DNA of 64,000 bases from a virus. Below, one piece after another: positions 52,519-59,693 of the stretch. The position numbers and the translations under genes are program-made. The stretch lies in IMG/VR virus record IMGVR_UViG_3300023174_000077, positions 58,095 to 122,094 of that record. One strand, written 5' to 3'. Under the pieces are notes generated by a model, which was not told the DNA's origin, searched no databases, and was given only the letters and a program-made list of their open reading frames with translations. Position 1 is the first letter of the stretch. The number at the start of each line of letters is the position of its first letter.

Positions 52519-53360
52519 TGGTAGGACATATTTTTGATATTGACACATTAATAAGTGTAAATTCACAACCTTGGATTGTTGATAAAAATAATCCAAATCA
52601 ACCATTAATGAAAATATCTAAAACTGATTATAATTTATTCAAAAATGGTGTTTATAAGAAACAAGGAAATAAAATTGAATATAATGGCAAAGTTTATTGG
52701 CTTCCAAATGAATTATTTGAAAAATTAAAAGTTATTGCCAAAAATAAAAAAATTGGTATGTTAGATTTCGCAATTTCATTAAAAGAATTCTTAAATGAAG
52801 ATATAATTGACGAATTAGATTTTACTATTAATTGGGAAAATATTTCTGGTTTAAAAAATAAAAATGAAGATATTTATATTTTATGTTCTAATAATACTGA
52901 AAAATATTATTCTAAAGTTTTGGAAAAATTAATGGAAAAATTAAAATGGGAAGGAATTGATATAAAGAAATTTTATTTTATTAATGAAACATTTTATAAT
53001 GTTAATTCTGATGAAATAATTTTTAAAAAGGCTTTAATTAATTTACAACATTTAACAGGTTATGAAATTCAAAACCAAAAATTCATAGATAAAGAGGTTA
53101 CTAAATATTCAAAATTGAATTTTTATGATAATGACTTTGATACTATTAAAATGACTAGTGAAATGAATTCTTATTTTAGATTTATTCTATCAAAATCAGA
53201 TATAGGATTAAAACAAGTAATTAAAGAAGGTTTAGATTATGATAAACCAGAATTTATTGTAAATAAAATTACTGGAAATAAATATAATAATATTATTACT
53301 AAATCAGTTAAAATAGATAATTCTTATTTAATGAAGTTTGAAAACTTTAAATGGAAATAA
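52518..53360 (+). CDS. Hypothetical protein
   Basis: 280 residues, unknown. The N-terminus MVGHIFDIDTLISVNSQPWI has a FDIDT strand that superficially recalls a HAD motif I, and ISGLKNKNEDIYILCSN with KKFYFINETFY give an alpha/beta fold. HAD motif II and III equivalents are not convincing, so I do not assign the family. The C-terminal half is Lys/Asn/Tyr-rich. Coupled to the zinc-ribbon gene upstream; bidirectional terminator downstream. Confidence 0.7.
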   Translation: MVGHIFDIDTLISVNSQPWIVDKNNPNQPLMKISKTDYNLFKNGVYKKQGNKIEYNGKVYWLPNELFEKLKVIAKNKKIGMLDFAISLKEFLNEDIIDELDFTINWENISGLKNKNEDIYILCSNNTEKYYSKVLEKLMEKLKWEGIDIKKFYFINETFYNVNSDEIIFKKALINLQHLTGYEIQNQKFIDKEVTKYSKLNFYDNDFDTIKMTSEMNSYFRFILSKSDIGLKQVIKEGLDYDKPEFIVNKITGNKYNNIITKSVKIDNSYLMKFENFKWK

Positions 53361-53384
53361 AAAACCGCTTTTAAGCGGTTTTTT
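53359..53384. terminator. Bidirectional terminator
   Basis: AAAAAACCGCT / AGCGGTTTTTT stem with a TTTA loop between convergent genes. Confidence 0.88.
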
Positions 53385-53386
53385 AT

Positions 53387-53821
53387 TTATTTCTTCTTTC
53401 TTGCTTTAGCTTTTTTTGCTTGAGCCCATAATTTAGCATCAGCTTTTCTTGCTCCACCAGCACCAGTTATAAAAGAATTTACACGACCCATTCCCCACTG
53501 ATGTTGAGCCACACCTGGTCTATGTCCTGCATTCCATGCTTGCATTCCTTTTGAAAAAACTTTTCTTAAAATACCCATAGGTATTCCAGATGCTTTTGCT
53601 TTTTTTCTTAACGCTTCTGTTACGCCTGATTTTTTTGCTTCATCAATTTTAACTTCATCATCGTATAAATCATCTGATTCGGAAATGTCATCAGACAATA
53701 ATTCATTTATACCATCATCTGTTAAATCAAAATCTTCTTCTGTTAAATATTGAGAGAAGTCTTCATGTAATTCATTGAAATTGAGTAAATGTTTCATATT
53801 TGTATTTTTATTTATCTCCAA
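53387..53821 (-). CDS. Tagged basic protein (conserved phage family)
   Basis: 144 residues (start ATG 53821, or the second Met a few codons in: MKHLLNFNELHEDFS). The second Met gives a clear tag; the preceding MEINKNTN could be untranslated. A very acidic middle (DDGINELLSDDISESDDLYD) precedes a basic conserved-looking domain: KASGIPMGILRKVFSKGMQA, HRPGVAQHQWGMGRVNSFIT, GGARKADAKLWAQAKKAKAR. I recall HRPG-x-x-Q-x-Q-W as a block in many marine phage proteins of unknown function. An acidic pro-region plus a basic DNA-binding-like domain behind a targeting tag suits a packaged internal protein. Confidence 0.75.
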   Translation of the reverse strand: MEINKNTNMKHLLNFNELHEDFSQYLTEEDFDLTDDGINELLSDDISESDDLYDDEVKIDEAKKSGVTEALRKKAKASGIPMGILRKVFSKGMQAWNAGHRPGVAQHQWGMGRVNSFITGAGGARKADAKLWAQAKKAKARKKK

Positions 53822-54071
53822 ACATTTTTTGATATGCTTTAGTTGCTGCAGATTTTTTAGTTTTTACTCTTTTACCTTTACCACCTTTGCCAGAAGTATA
53901 ATCAGCATCCCAGTCTTTTTTATATTCTTTTTTACCACGAAATCTGTCTATTTCTTTTTTCATGGCACCAGGATTTTTAGTTAAATATTTTCCAGGCACA
54001 TAATGTCCTTTATAATATGAGCCTTTCTTTTTTTCAACTAAAAATTCTTCAAAAGTAAAAATATTTTCCAT
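53808..54071 (-). CDS. Small tagged basic protein
   Basis: 87 residues. MENIFTFEEFLVEKKK matches the tag (F-x-x-F-L-x-E). The rest is strongly basic: YYKGHYVPGKYLTKN, AMKKEIDRFRGKKEYKKDWD, GKGGKGKRVKTKKSAATKAY. This resembles a small conserved phage family and looks like a DNA-condensing internal protein. It overlaps the following tagged gene by 14 bp. A gp21-type cleavage (after x-x-E) would release a very basic core. Confidence 0.75.
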   Translation of the reverse strand: MENIFTFEEFLVEKKKGSYYKGHYVPGKYLTKNPGAMKKEIDRFRGKKEYKKDWDADYTSGKGGKGKRVKTKKSAATKAYQKMFGDK

Positions 54072-54084
54072 TATCTATATATTA

Positions 54085-54693
54085 TTATTTATTTTTTAAA
54101 TATGTTGAAATCATCTCATTCATCCTTCTGGAATCCATCACCATATTATCATTAGTTTCTGTATTTTCAAATTCTTCTTCTTGAACTTGATTTTGCATAT
54201 CATTCAACCCTAAATCTTTTCTTATTTCTTTATAAAATTTTTCCAAATCAGATTTAACACTTGTATTGAATTTAATATTCTCTCTCATTTGACCCATTGT
54301 TTGATTTACAACTTCATGCATTCTTGCATTATTTTCACCATTATCAACTTGTCTTAACTGAGAAATAAAATGCTTTCTTGTCATACCAATTAAAAATAAA
54401 GTTTCCGCATAGTTTTGTGCATCTTCAAAAACTTTATTTTGTATATACTGATGTTCTTTAACTTTAGGAGCATCACCTAAATATAAATCTAAAAGAGAAT
54501 TTAAAACATTATCAGCTCTTTTTTTCGCCTCAACTATATCAGCTTCATAATTATATATTTGAATTTCTCCCAATTCAGGCAAATCATCTAATTTAGCTAG
54601 ATACATATTTACATCCAAATCTTTATTTTCTTCTTGAATTTTATTAAATTCTTCTTGAAGATTATTTATTTTATCATTTTTCTTTTCCGCCAT
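54085..54693 (-). CDS. Helical acidic protein next to terminase (possible small terminase)
   Basis: 202 residues, nearly all helical with coiled-coil character (NDKINNLQEEFNKIQEENKD, RMNEMISTYLKNK). In the middle, QNYAETLFLIGMTRKHFISQ and ENNARMHEVVNQTMGQMREN. Its divergent position directly beside the large terminase makes a gp16-like small terminase possible, since those are small helical ring-forming proteins, but no signature is visible. A scaffold or core protein would look similar. Confidence 0.45.
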   Translation of the reverse strand: MAEKKNDKINNLQEEFNKIQEENKDLDVNMYLAKLDDLPELGEIQIYNYEADIVEAKKRADNVLNSLLDLYLGDAPKVKEHQYIQNKVFEDAQNYAETLFLIGMTRKHFISQLRQVDNGENNARMHEVVNQTMGQMRENIKFNTSVKSDLEKFYKEIRKDLGLNDMQNQVQEEEFENTETNDNMVMDSRRMNEMISTYLKNK

Positions 54694-54711
54694 AGGAATT
54701 CAATTTTTTAC

Positions 54712-54722
54712 TATATATTAAA
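54712..54722 (-). promoter_or_regulatory. TTTAATATATA phage promoter motif for 54085-54693
   Basis: Exact motif on the minus strand, 18 nt before ATG 54693. Confidence 0.55.
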
Positions 54723-54736
54723 AAATATAATTTCGT

Positions 54737-56908
54737 ATGGCAACAACGAAAAAGCAACAACAAGAAGAAAATAAAAAATTTATATTCACTTCAAAAAATG
54801 TATCTGAAATAACCGAACAAATGAGTGACGGTATTATAATAAAAAGATATATGAACCCTTGGTTCAAAGGCGAAGTTGGTGTTAGAAGATCAGGTATATC
54901 ATTTGGTATAACACCTGAAGAATTTCAAGAATATATTAGATGTATGGATGATATACATCATTTTGCAGAAAAATACTGCCAAATTAAAAGAGAAGATGGA
55001 TCAATTGGTCCAATTAGATTAAGAGATTACCAAAAAGATATATTAGATTTATACAAAAATCCACGTGTAATACTTTGTGCTTCAAGACAATCAGGTAAAA
55101 CAATAAATGCAGCTATTTCAATATTACATTTTATAACATTTAATAATGATAAAAATGTAATGATTGTGGCAAATCTTCGTGATACAACTATAGAAATAGT
55201 AGATAAAATTAAATCAATTTATGTAAATTTACCATTTTTCTTAAAAGTTGGTATAAAGAACTGGAACCAAAAATCTATGGTGTGCGAAAATGGTTGTAAA
55301 ATTAGAACAGCAGCAAGAAGTAAAACACCTGCTATTGGTTTTACTATTGATTTACTTTATTTAGATGAATTTGCACATATTCCATCTAATATAATTGAAC
55401 CATATTATACAGCAGTTTATCCAATTGTTTCCGCTGTTAATAATTCAAAAATAATTATAACATCCACACCAAAAGGAATGAATTTATTTTATAAATTATT
55501 ATCAGATTCAGAAAGAGATGAATTGGATCCATTAAAAACTAATTTTAAATCTAAAAGAATATATTGGTATGAAGTAGAAGGAAGATTTGTAACATATTTT
55601 CGTTTATTTGAAAATAAACTATTTGAACATGGTTTAACAAAAGAAGAAGTTTTTGAACAAGTAAAAGCTGAATTTCCTCAAACCAAAGTCGAGATGAAAT
55701 GGATTGCTGATTTGGAAAAACATGTAATTCACATATATAATAAGCATGAGGGTGTAATTACAGCTGCTGAAGATGTTAAAAGATTTATGGTAGAAAAAGA
55801 TGATAAACAAATTTTTATACAACAAATAGCTTATGTAACAACTTGGCAAGAAGAAACTACTAAAGAAATTGGTGGCGAAGATGCATTTAACCAAGAATAT
55901 GGTTTAAGATTTGTAGATGGCTCTCGTTCGCTTTTAAGTGAAGCATTGATTGATGATTTATTAAAAAATAAAAAATCTTATATTCACTATCCATCTTATG
56001 AATTTGATAGAAGATTAAAGTTTAACTATGAAGATTTGAAATTTATTGATGATACTTCTATATTTTCCCCGTTAGATAGAAAAAAATTAAAAATTATTGT
56101 ATCGGTTGATATATCTGAAGGTTTGGGTCAAGATTATTCGGTTATAAATATGTTTAGAATAACACCAAAACCTATGGAAGTTATTGAAATGCATAAACAA
56201 GAATATAAATATCTTTCTGATTTTTTCATGTTACAGCAATTTGGTATATATAGGTCTAATCTAGTTTCAGTTAGACAATTAGCTGAAATATTTTATGTTT
56301 TAACTCATGAATATTTTGATCCAGAAAATGTAAAAGCGGTTGTTGAATACAATACTTATGGTGGGCAATTTTTAGCAGAAATGCCACATCTTTTTGATGG
56401 TAATAATAATTATGGTTCTGGTATATTTTTCCGTTATAAGCATCGTATAGATTCAGAAGAAGAAAAAATAGGTTTGCGAGTAACAACTAATAAAGAATTT
56501 TTAGTTAAAGACTACCAAGAACATATGAATAAAAGAAATTTTGAGATAAATAATACAAATACTGTAAACGAAATAACTACTTTTATCAAACATGTTTTAC
56601 CTTCCGGTAATATAAGATACGCCGCTGATACAGGAAATGACGATACGGTTATGACGATTGTAAATGCTGCAAGTGTATTTTCTAAATTTATTTTTAGAGA
56701 AATGGTGGAATCTGCAGCTTATGAATTAGTAGACGCAAATACTATTAAATGGTTTAATGATATGCTGAAAAATCAAGAATATCCAGATTATGACAAGGCT
56801 GATTATTCAGCATTAACAAATGTGACTAAACAAAGAAGATTTATGAATCAATACTCAAATAATAATAAAAATCCATTTAATAATGGAAATTCAAAAAATT
56901 GGTTTTAA
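54737..56908 (+). CDS. Terminase large subunit, gp17-like
   Basis: 723 residues. Packaging ATPase: LRDYQKDILDLYKNPRVILC, Walker A SRQSGKT (~115-121), NVMIVANLRDTTIEIVDKIK, Walker B LLYLDEFAH (~205-213), motif III IIITSTPKGMNLFYKL. Nuclease domain: IIVSVDISEGLGQDYSVINM (first Asp), AVVEYNTYGGQFL (Glu), and GNDDTVMTIVNAA (last acidic pair). It has 110 residues more than T4 gp17 (610), partly an insertion between the ATPase and nuclease parts (VKAEFPQTKVEMKWIADLEK). It drives DNA into the prohead and cuts concatemers. Its 3-prime end overlaps the convergent clpS gene by 4 bp. Confidence 0.95.
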   Translation: MATTKKQQQEENKKFIFTSKNVSEITEQMSDGIIIKRYMNPWFKGEVGVRRSGISFGITPEEFQEYIRCMDDIHHFAEKYCQIKREDGSIGPIRLRDYQKDILDLYKNPRVILCASRQSGKTINAAISILHFITFNNDKNVMIVANLRDTTIEIVDKIKSIYVNLPFFLKVGIKNWNQKSMVCENGCKIRTAARSKTPAIGFTIDLLYLDEFAHIPSNIIEPYYTAVYPIVSAVNNSKIIITSTPKGMNLFYKLLSDSERDELDPLKTNFKSKRIYWYEVEGRFVTYFRLFENKLFEHGLTKEEVFEQVKAEFPQTKVEMKWIADLEKHVIHIYNKHEGVITAAEDVKRFMVEKDDKQIFIQQIAYVTTWQEETTKEIGGEDAFNQEYGLRFVDGSRSLLSEALIDDLLKNKKSYIHYPSYEFDRRLKFNYEDLKFIDDTSIFSPLDRKKLKIIVSVDISEGLGQDYSVINMFRITPKPMEVIEMHKQEYKYLSDFFMLQQFGIYRSNLVSVRQLAEIFYVLTHEYFDPENVKAVVEYNTYGGQFLAEMPHLFDGNNNYGSGIFFRYKHRIDSEEEKIGLRVTTNKEFLVKDYQEHMNKRNFEINNTNTVNEITTFIKHVLPSGNIRYAADTGNDDTVMTIVNAASVFSKFIFREMVESAAYELVDANTIKWFNDMLKNQEYPDYDKADYSALTNVTKQRRFMNQYSNNNKNPFNNGNSKNWF

Positions 56909-57183
56909 AATTCTTCTAATGTAGTAGTTAAACCACAAGCAGATAATTTATTATTTAAAATTTGCATTTCAGATTGAGAACCTCTTTTTACATCACATTT
57001 ACCTTTAAAATGTATTAAGAAAGTGCATTGTTCCGCTTGTTGTTGTTCATGTCCAGCATATTTCATTAAACAATTAATTACATAATCGAATGTGTTTATG
57101 TCGTCATTCCAAACTATAACGGCATAAACTCCTTCAATAACTTCATCCAATTTGGATTGGTCTAATTCTTTAGTTTGAGGCAT
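56905..57183 (-). CDS. clpS: ClpS adaptor protein (N-degron recognition)
   Basis: 92 residues, the usual size of ClpS. AVIVWNDDINTFDYVINCLM holds the N-degron pocket residues (Asn26, Asp27, Asp28), and LIHFKGKCDVKRGSQSEMQI includes the conserved His58. C-terminal LNNKLSACGLTTTLEEF matches the end of the fold. The wording NDDxNTFDYVI and AEQC resembles Bacteroidota ClpS, so acquisition from the host is likely. ClpS presents proteins with Leu/Phe/Trp/Tyr N-termini to ClpA/ClpC-ClpP. Its start overlaps the end of the UVR-domain gene by 14 bp. A ClpP is encoded at 3260. Phage ClpS genes are rare in my knowledge. Confidence 0.9.
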   Translation of the reverse strand: MPQTKELDQSKLDEVIEGVYAVIVWNDDINTFDYVINCLMKYAGHEQQQAEQCTFLIHFKGKCDVKRGSQSEMQILNNKLSACGLTTTLEEF

Positions 57184-57583
57184 CTTTTAATTTTTTAATT
57201 TCTTGATTTAATATTTTTGCAAGTTCATAATTTTCTTCAGAAATAGCTTTTTCAAGTTCTTTTTCTAAATCTTGTTTACTTTTTGGTTTAGGTTCATCTT
57301 TTGTAACTATATTCAATAAGATATAATCTTTAAAAATCTCCGAATTATACGATTTAACAAAACTTATATCATTACCGTTAATTTTATAAAAAAACCAAAC
57401 TTTTTTAGACACAGGATCGTTATTATAAATAATAATATTCACAACTTGATTGTCATATAGTTGTCCATCAATCTTGGCGTGATAACCGCAAGGGAGATAA
57501 ATATTAACTTTATCTCCCTTACGGAGTTGTTTTAATAATTTAACTTTTTTTGATTCAAATAAAGATATAAACCATTTAAACAT
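57170..57583 (-). CDS. UVR-domain protein coupled to ClpS
   Basis: 137 residues. The C-terminal ~35 residues (DLEKELEKAISEENYELAKI, LNQEIKKLKDA) are a UVR motif as in UvrB, UvrC, ClpC and McsA. The N-terminal ~100 residues are beta-rich (GDKVNIYLPCGYHAKIDGQL, VWFFYKINGNDISFVKSYNS). In Bacillus-type systems UVR/McsA proteins act with ClpC. The overlap with clpS suggests this could be a second Clp adaptor rather than a repair protein. Starts MFKWFISLFESKKVK, with a hydrophobic first helix. Confidence 0.72.
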   Translation of the reverse strand: MFKWFISLFESKKVKLLKQLRKGDKVNIYLPCGYHAKIDGQLYDNQVVNIIIYNNDPVSKKVWFFYKINGNDISFVKSYNSEIFKDYILLNIVTKDEPKPKSKQDLEKELEKAISEENYELAKILNQEIKKLKDASN

Positions 57584-57584
57584 A

Positions 57585-58100
57585 TTAATACATTTGAATT
57601 TTATTAACTACATCTATAATAGTAATTTTTGTAGAAAAAACTTTTTCAGTTTCCGCAGCCCATTCTACAAATTTAACCAAATGTTCGTATCTATCATCAT
57701 AAATAATTAAATCTGTAGCTTTTTGATTTTTACGAAGTATTTGTTCAAACAATCTTGTTTTGAATTTAAAAGTTTCACCACCCCAATTGCAAAATACATC
57801 ATGAAATCTAAAATCATGAAAATCCAATATTGCTTGGACTTCTTGTTTAAGTTTATCCAAGCGTCCAGTGGCGATGAAGACATAATTATCTTCTTCAGAA
57901 ATTGCTTCAATATATTTATTATATGTCCACATATTCATAGCTGGATAAAAAACACTCATATCAAGTGATTCTTTTTTTGACCACCAACCTGTAGGATGTG
58001 GAAAAATTTCACCTTTTTCACGCAACCAAATTTTTCTACCTTCTTCAGGTTCCATAGTATGTATAAGGGTTTTGTCGAAGTCAAAACAAACTAATTTCAT
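57585..58100 (-). CDS. HAD-family phosphatase (SAK/PNKP-like)
   Basis: 171 residues. Motif I LVCFDFDKTLIHT (Asp7/Asp9), GWWSKKESLD, motif II FIATGRLDKLK, and motif III/IV LIIYDDRYEHLVKF. The P-x-G-W-W-[SD]-x-x-x-S-L block is typical of Swiss-army-knife/RNA-repair-type HAD phosphatases, which trim 3-prime phosphates. It could counter host RNA damage, or act on nucleotides. Host-type promoter 28-58 nt upstream; 1 bp gap to the UVR gene downstream, so HAD-UVR-ClpS form one early operon. Confidence 0.82.
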   Translation of the reverse strand: MKLVCFDFDKTLIHTMEPEEGRKIWLREKGEIFPHPTGWWSKKESLDMSVFYPAMNMWTYNKYIEAISEEDNYVFIATGRLDKLKQEVQAILDFHDFRFHDVFCNWGGETFKFKTRLFEQILRKNQKATDLIIYDDRYEHLVKFVEWAAETEKVFSTKITIIDVVNKIQMY

Positions 58101-58127
58101 GAGTAAAAATTTTTTTTATATATAATG

Positions 58128-58158
58128 CAAAGATACAAAAAAAAATTAAAAAAACAAA
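58128..58158 (-). promoter_or_regulatory. Bacteroidota-type vegetative promoter for the HAD-UVR-clpS operon
   Basis: On the minus strand TTTG (58158-58155), 19-nt spacer, TATCTTTG (58135-58128). Matches the Bacteroidota consensus. ATG 58100 follows 27 nt after the -7 element. Confidence 0.8.
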
Positions 58159-58163
58159 AAATT

Positions 58164-58562
58164 ATGAACAAAATTTTTATTATTGGTTTAATTATTTTAT
58201 CTGTTGGAATATTTATTTTTGGAATAAAAGAATATACAGATTTTAATAAAGAAAAAAAAGAATTAAATAATAGAATTGACTCTCTTAAAAAAGTTGATGA
58301 TAGTTTAATTAATGTTGGTATAGAAAAACAAAAAGAATATGATAAACTTGAACAATCGTTTCAAGCTGATTCATTAGTTTTAGTTGAACTAAAAGATAAA
58401 TATTCGGATGCTAAAGTGGTAGCTCAACAAAACGAAAAACAAGCAGAATATTACAAAGGAAGATATTCTAATGTGAAAAATAAAATAAATTATTTTGAAA
58501 CACATACAATAAATATAACAAGTGATAGTTTATTAATTTCACTTTCTAAAAAAATAAATTAA
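58164..58562 (+). CDS. Inner-membrane coiled-coil protein (i-spanin candidate)
   Basis: About 132 residues from ATG 58164 (MNKIFIIGLIILSVGIFIFG). An ATG at 58125 would add a basic 13-residue leader overlapping the minus-strand promoter. One N-terminal transmembrane helix is followed by a long coiled coil (KEKKELNNRIDSLKKVDDSL, QQNEKQAEYYKGRYSNVKNK). N-in membrane anchor plus periplasmic coiled coil is the Rz/i-spanin layout. The next gene, 2 bp on, has a signal peptide, as an o-spanin partner would. No lysozyme nearby, so lysis function is inferred. Confidence 0.6.
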   Translation: MNKIFIIGLIILSVGIFIFGIKEYTDFNKEKKELNNRIDSLKKVDDSLINVGIEKQKEYDKLEQSFQADSLVLVELKDKYSDAKVVAQQNEKQAEYYKGRYSNVKNKINYFETHTINITSDSLLISLSKKIN

Positions 58563-58564
58563 CG

Positions 58565-59116
58565 ATGAAAAAATTATTATTAATACTAACTTTAATTTTA
58601 ACAACAATTTCTGCTTTCTCACAGTATAAAAATTATAGTATTGTTGCTATTAATGAAAGCACATTAATTCCAAGATATTTACTTGCTGAAAATGAAACTA
58701 CTGGAACAAAAGATACAATTGGAATTGTAATAACAATCAAACAAGCTATGAAAATTAATACAGATTTAGAAATTTTGCAGCTTTATAGGGGATTACATGC
58801 AGAATGTGATTCAACGGTTAATTTTTTAGTGCAAGTTGTAGATGACTATAAAAAAGCAAATGTTTTAGCTGAAGAACAAATTAAGATGTCGGATTCATTA
58901 TTAAAAACTAGAAGCTCACAGATTGATAATTTGAAACAACAAATAGTAATATGCAATCAAAGAATATCAACAAAGGATAGTATAATTACATTAAAAGATT
59001 CTTTATTAGAACTGAATAAAAAGGAATTAAAACATAGATTAAAGAATAAAAATATATGGATAGGTGGTTTAGCAGCTCTTTCGACTTTTCTATTTTTATT
59101 AAATATGGGACATTAA
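58565..59116 (+). CDS. Exported coiled-coil protein with C-terminal membrane segment
   Basis: 183 residues. Signal peptide MKKLLLILTLILTTISAFSQ, ending in the SAFSQ cleavage context typical of Bacteroidota. The mature part begins YKNYSIVAINESTLIP, then a periplasmic coiled coil (KISDSLLKTRSSQIDNL-like, QQIVICNQRISTKDSIITLK), and a C-terminal transmembrane segment (IWIGGLAALSTFLFLLNM). Could be the partner spanin or an envelope-spanning accessory. Start is fixed by the signal sequence and the preceding stop. Confidence 0.65.
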   Translation: MKKLLLILTLILTTISAFSQYKNYSIVAINESTLIPRYLLAENETTGTKDTIGIVITIKQAMKINTDLEILQLYRGLHAECDSTVNFLVQVVDDYKKANVLAEEQIKMSDSLLKTRSSQIDNLKQQIVICNQRISTKDSIITLKDSLLELNKKELKHRLKNKNIWIGGLAALSTFLFLLNMGH

Positions 59117-59167
59117 TAAAAAGCGGTTTTAAAATATAATATATAATATACAAAATTAGATTTTTAA

Positions 59168-59644
59168 ATGAAACATATTAGAAAATTTGAAGGTTTTAGA
59201 ACTAAACCAGAGGAAAAAGTAAACGAAACCGTATTTCAGGTTGAAAACACATATAGAGTAAACATCATTGCTGATGTTGAGGCAAAATTACTTTCAGCTT
59301 ATGCTAAAAAAGTTAAGCAAAATATGAATAAAGATATTGCTGATTTAATGGGTAATGCAATGTTAGCTGAAGAAATTGTTAAATGGGTTCTTATAAATGG
59401 ATTAGATGTTGAAAAAATACCAGCATCAGCTATTATCGGTGGTGCTCAAGGACAAGCACAAGCGCAAGGTCAGGCACAAGTTCAAATTCAAGACGAAGGA
59501 CAACCACAGGCGCAAGCACAAGTTCAAGTACAATCTCAGCCACAAGTACAACCACAGGGACAAGAAATGGAAGAAGTTCAGGGACAAACTCAGCCACAAG
59601 CGCAAACACAAGCACAAGGTGGTAATGAAGAATTACCAGTTTAA
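59168..59644 (+). CDS. Tagged protein with Gln/Ala/Val-rich tail
   Basis: 158 residues. MKHIRKFEGFRTKPE is a tag. Residues 15-95 form a small helical domain (YRVNIIADVEAKLLSAYAKK, NAMLAEEIVKWVLINGLDVE). The C-terminal ~60 residues are a tandem x-Q repeat (AQGQAQAQGQAQVQIQ ... VQSQPQVQPQGQ) followed by NEELPV. The repeat is encoded by CAA/CAG-rich DNA (59443-59625). Low-complexity tails of this type could be flexible linkers or bind core proteins. Function unknown; packaging is predicted only from the tag. Confidence 0.72.
   Translation: MKHIRKFEGFRTKPEEKVNETVFQVENTYRVNIIADVEAKLLSAYAKKVKQNMNKDIADLMGNAMLAEEIVKWVLINGLDVEKIPASAIIGGAQGQAQAQGQAQVQIQDEGQPQAQAQVQVQSQPQVQPQGQEMEEVQGQTQPQAQTQAQGGNEELPV
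59443..59625 (+). repeat. CAA/CAG-rich tandem repeat in coding sequence
   Basis: Imperfect hexanucleotide-type repeats (CAAGCA, CAAGTT, CAACCA and relatives) encode the alternating x-Q tail. Such a tract can vary in length by slippage. Confidence 0.8.
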
Positions 59645-59654
59645 TATATTAAAT

Positions 59655-59693
59655 AATTAAAAAAACCTCTCAAATTGAGAGGTTTTTTTAATT
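59655..59693. terminator. Bidirectional terminator
   Basis: AATTAAAAAAACCTCTC / GAGAGGTTTTTTTAATT, 17-bp stem with a 5-nt loop, between the Q-rich gene and glutamine synthetase. Same stem core as at 38708. Confidence 0.9.

Noticed and set aside
52518-53360. Calling this protein a HAD phosphatase from FDIDT
   Set aside because: No convincing motif II-IV follow, unlike the clear HAD proteins at 4423 and 57585.
53808-53984. Plus-strand Phe/Ser-rich frame opposite the basic tagged proteins
   Set aside because: It is the antisense of Lys/Glu-rich codons; no promoter or plausible protein.
59426-59617. Minus-strand open frames across the Q-rich repeat
   Set aside because: They are mirror products of CAA/CAG repeats (Leu/Cys-rich), with no start context, and lie wholly within the supported plus-strand gene.
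59443-59625. CRISPR-like array
   Set aside because: Repeat units are 6 nt, without spacers, and are in frame within a coding sequence.
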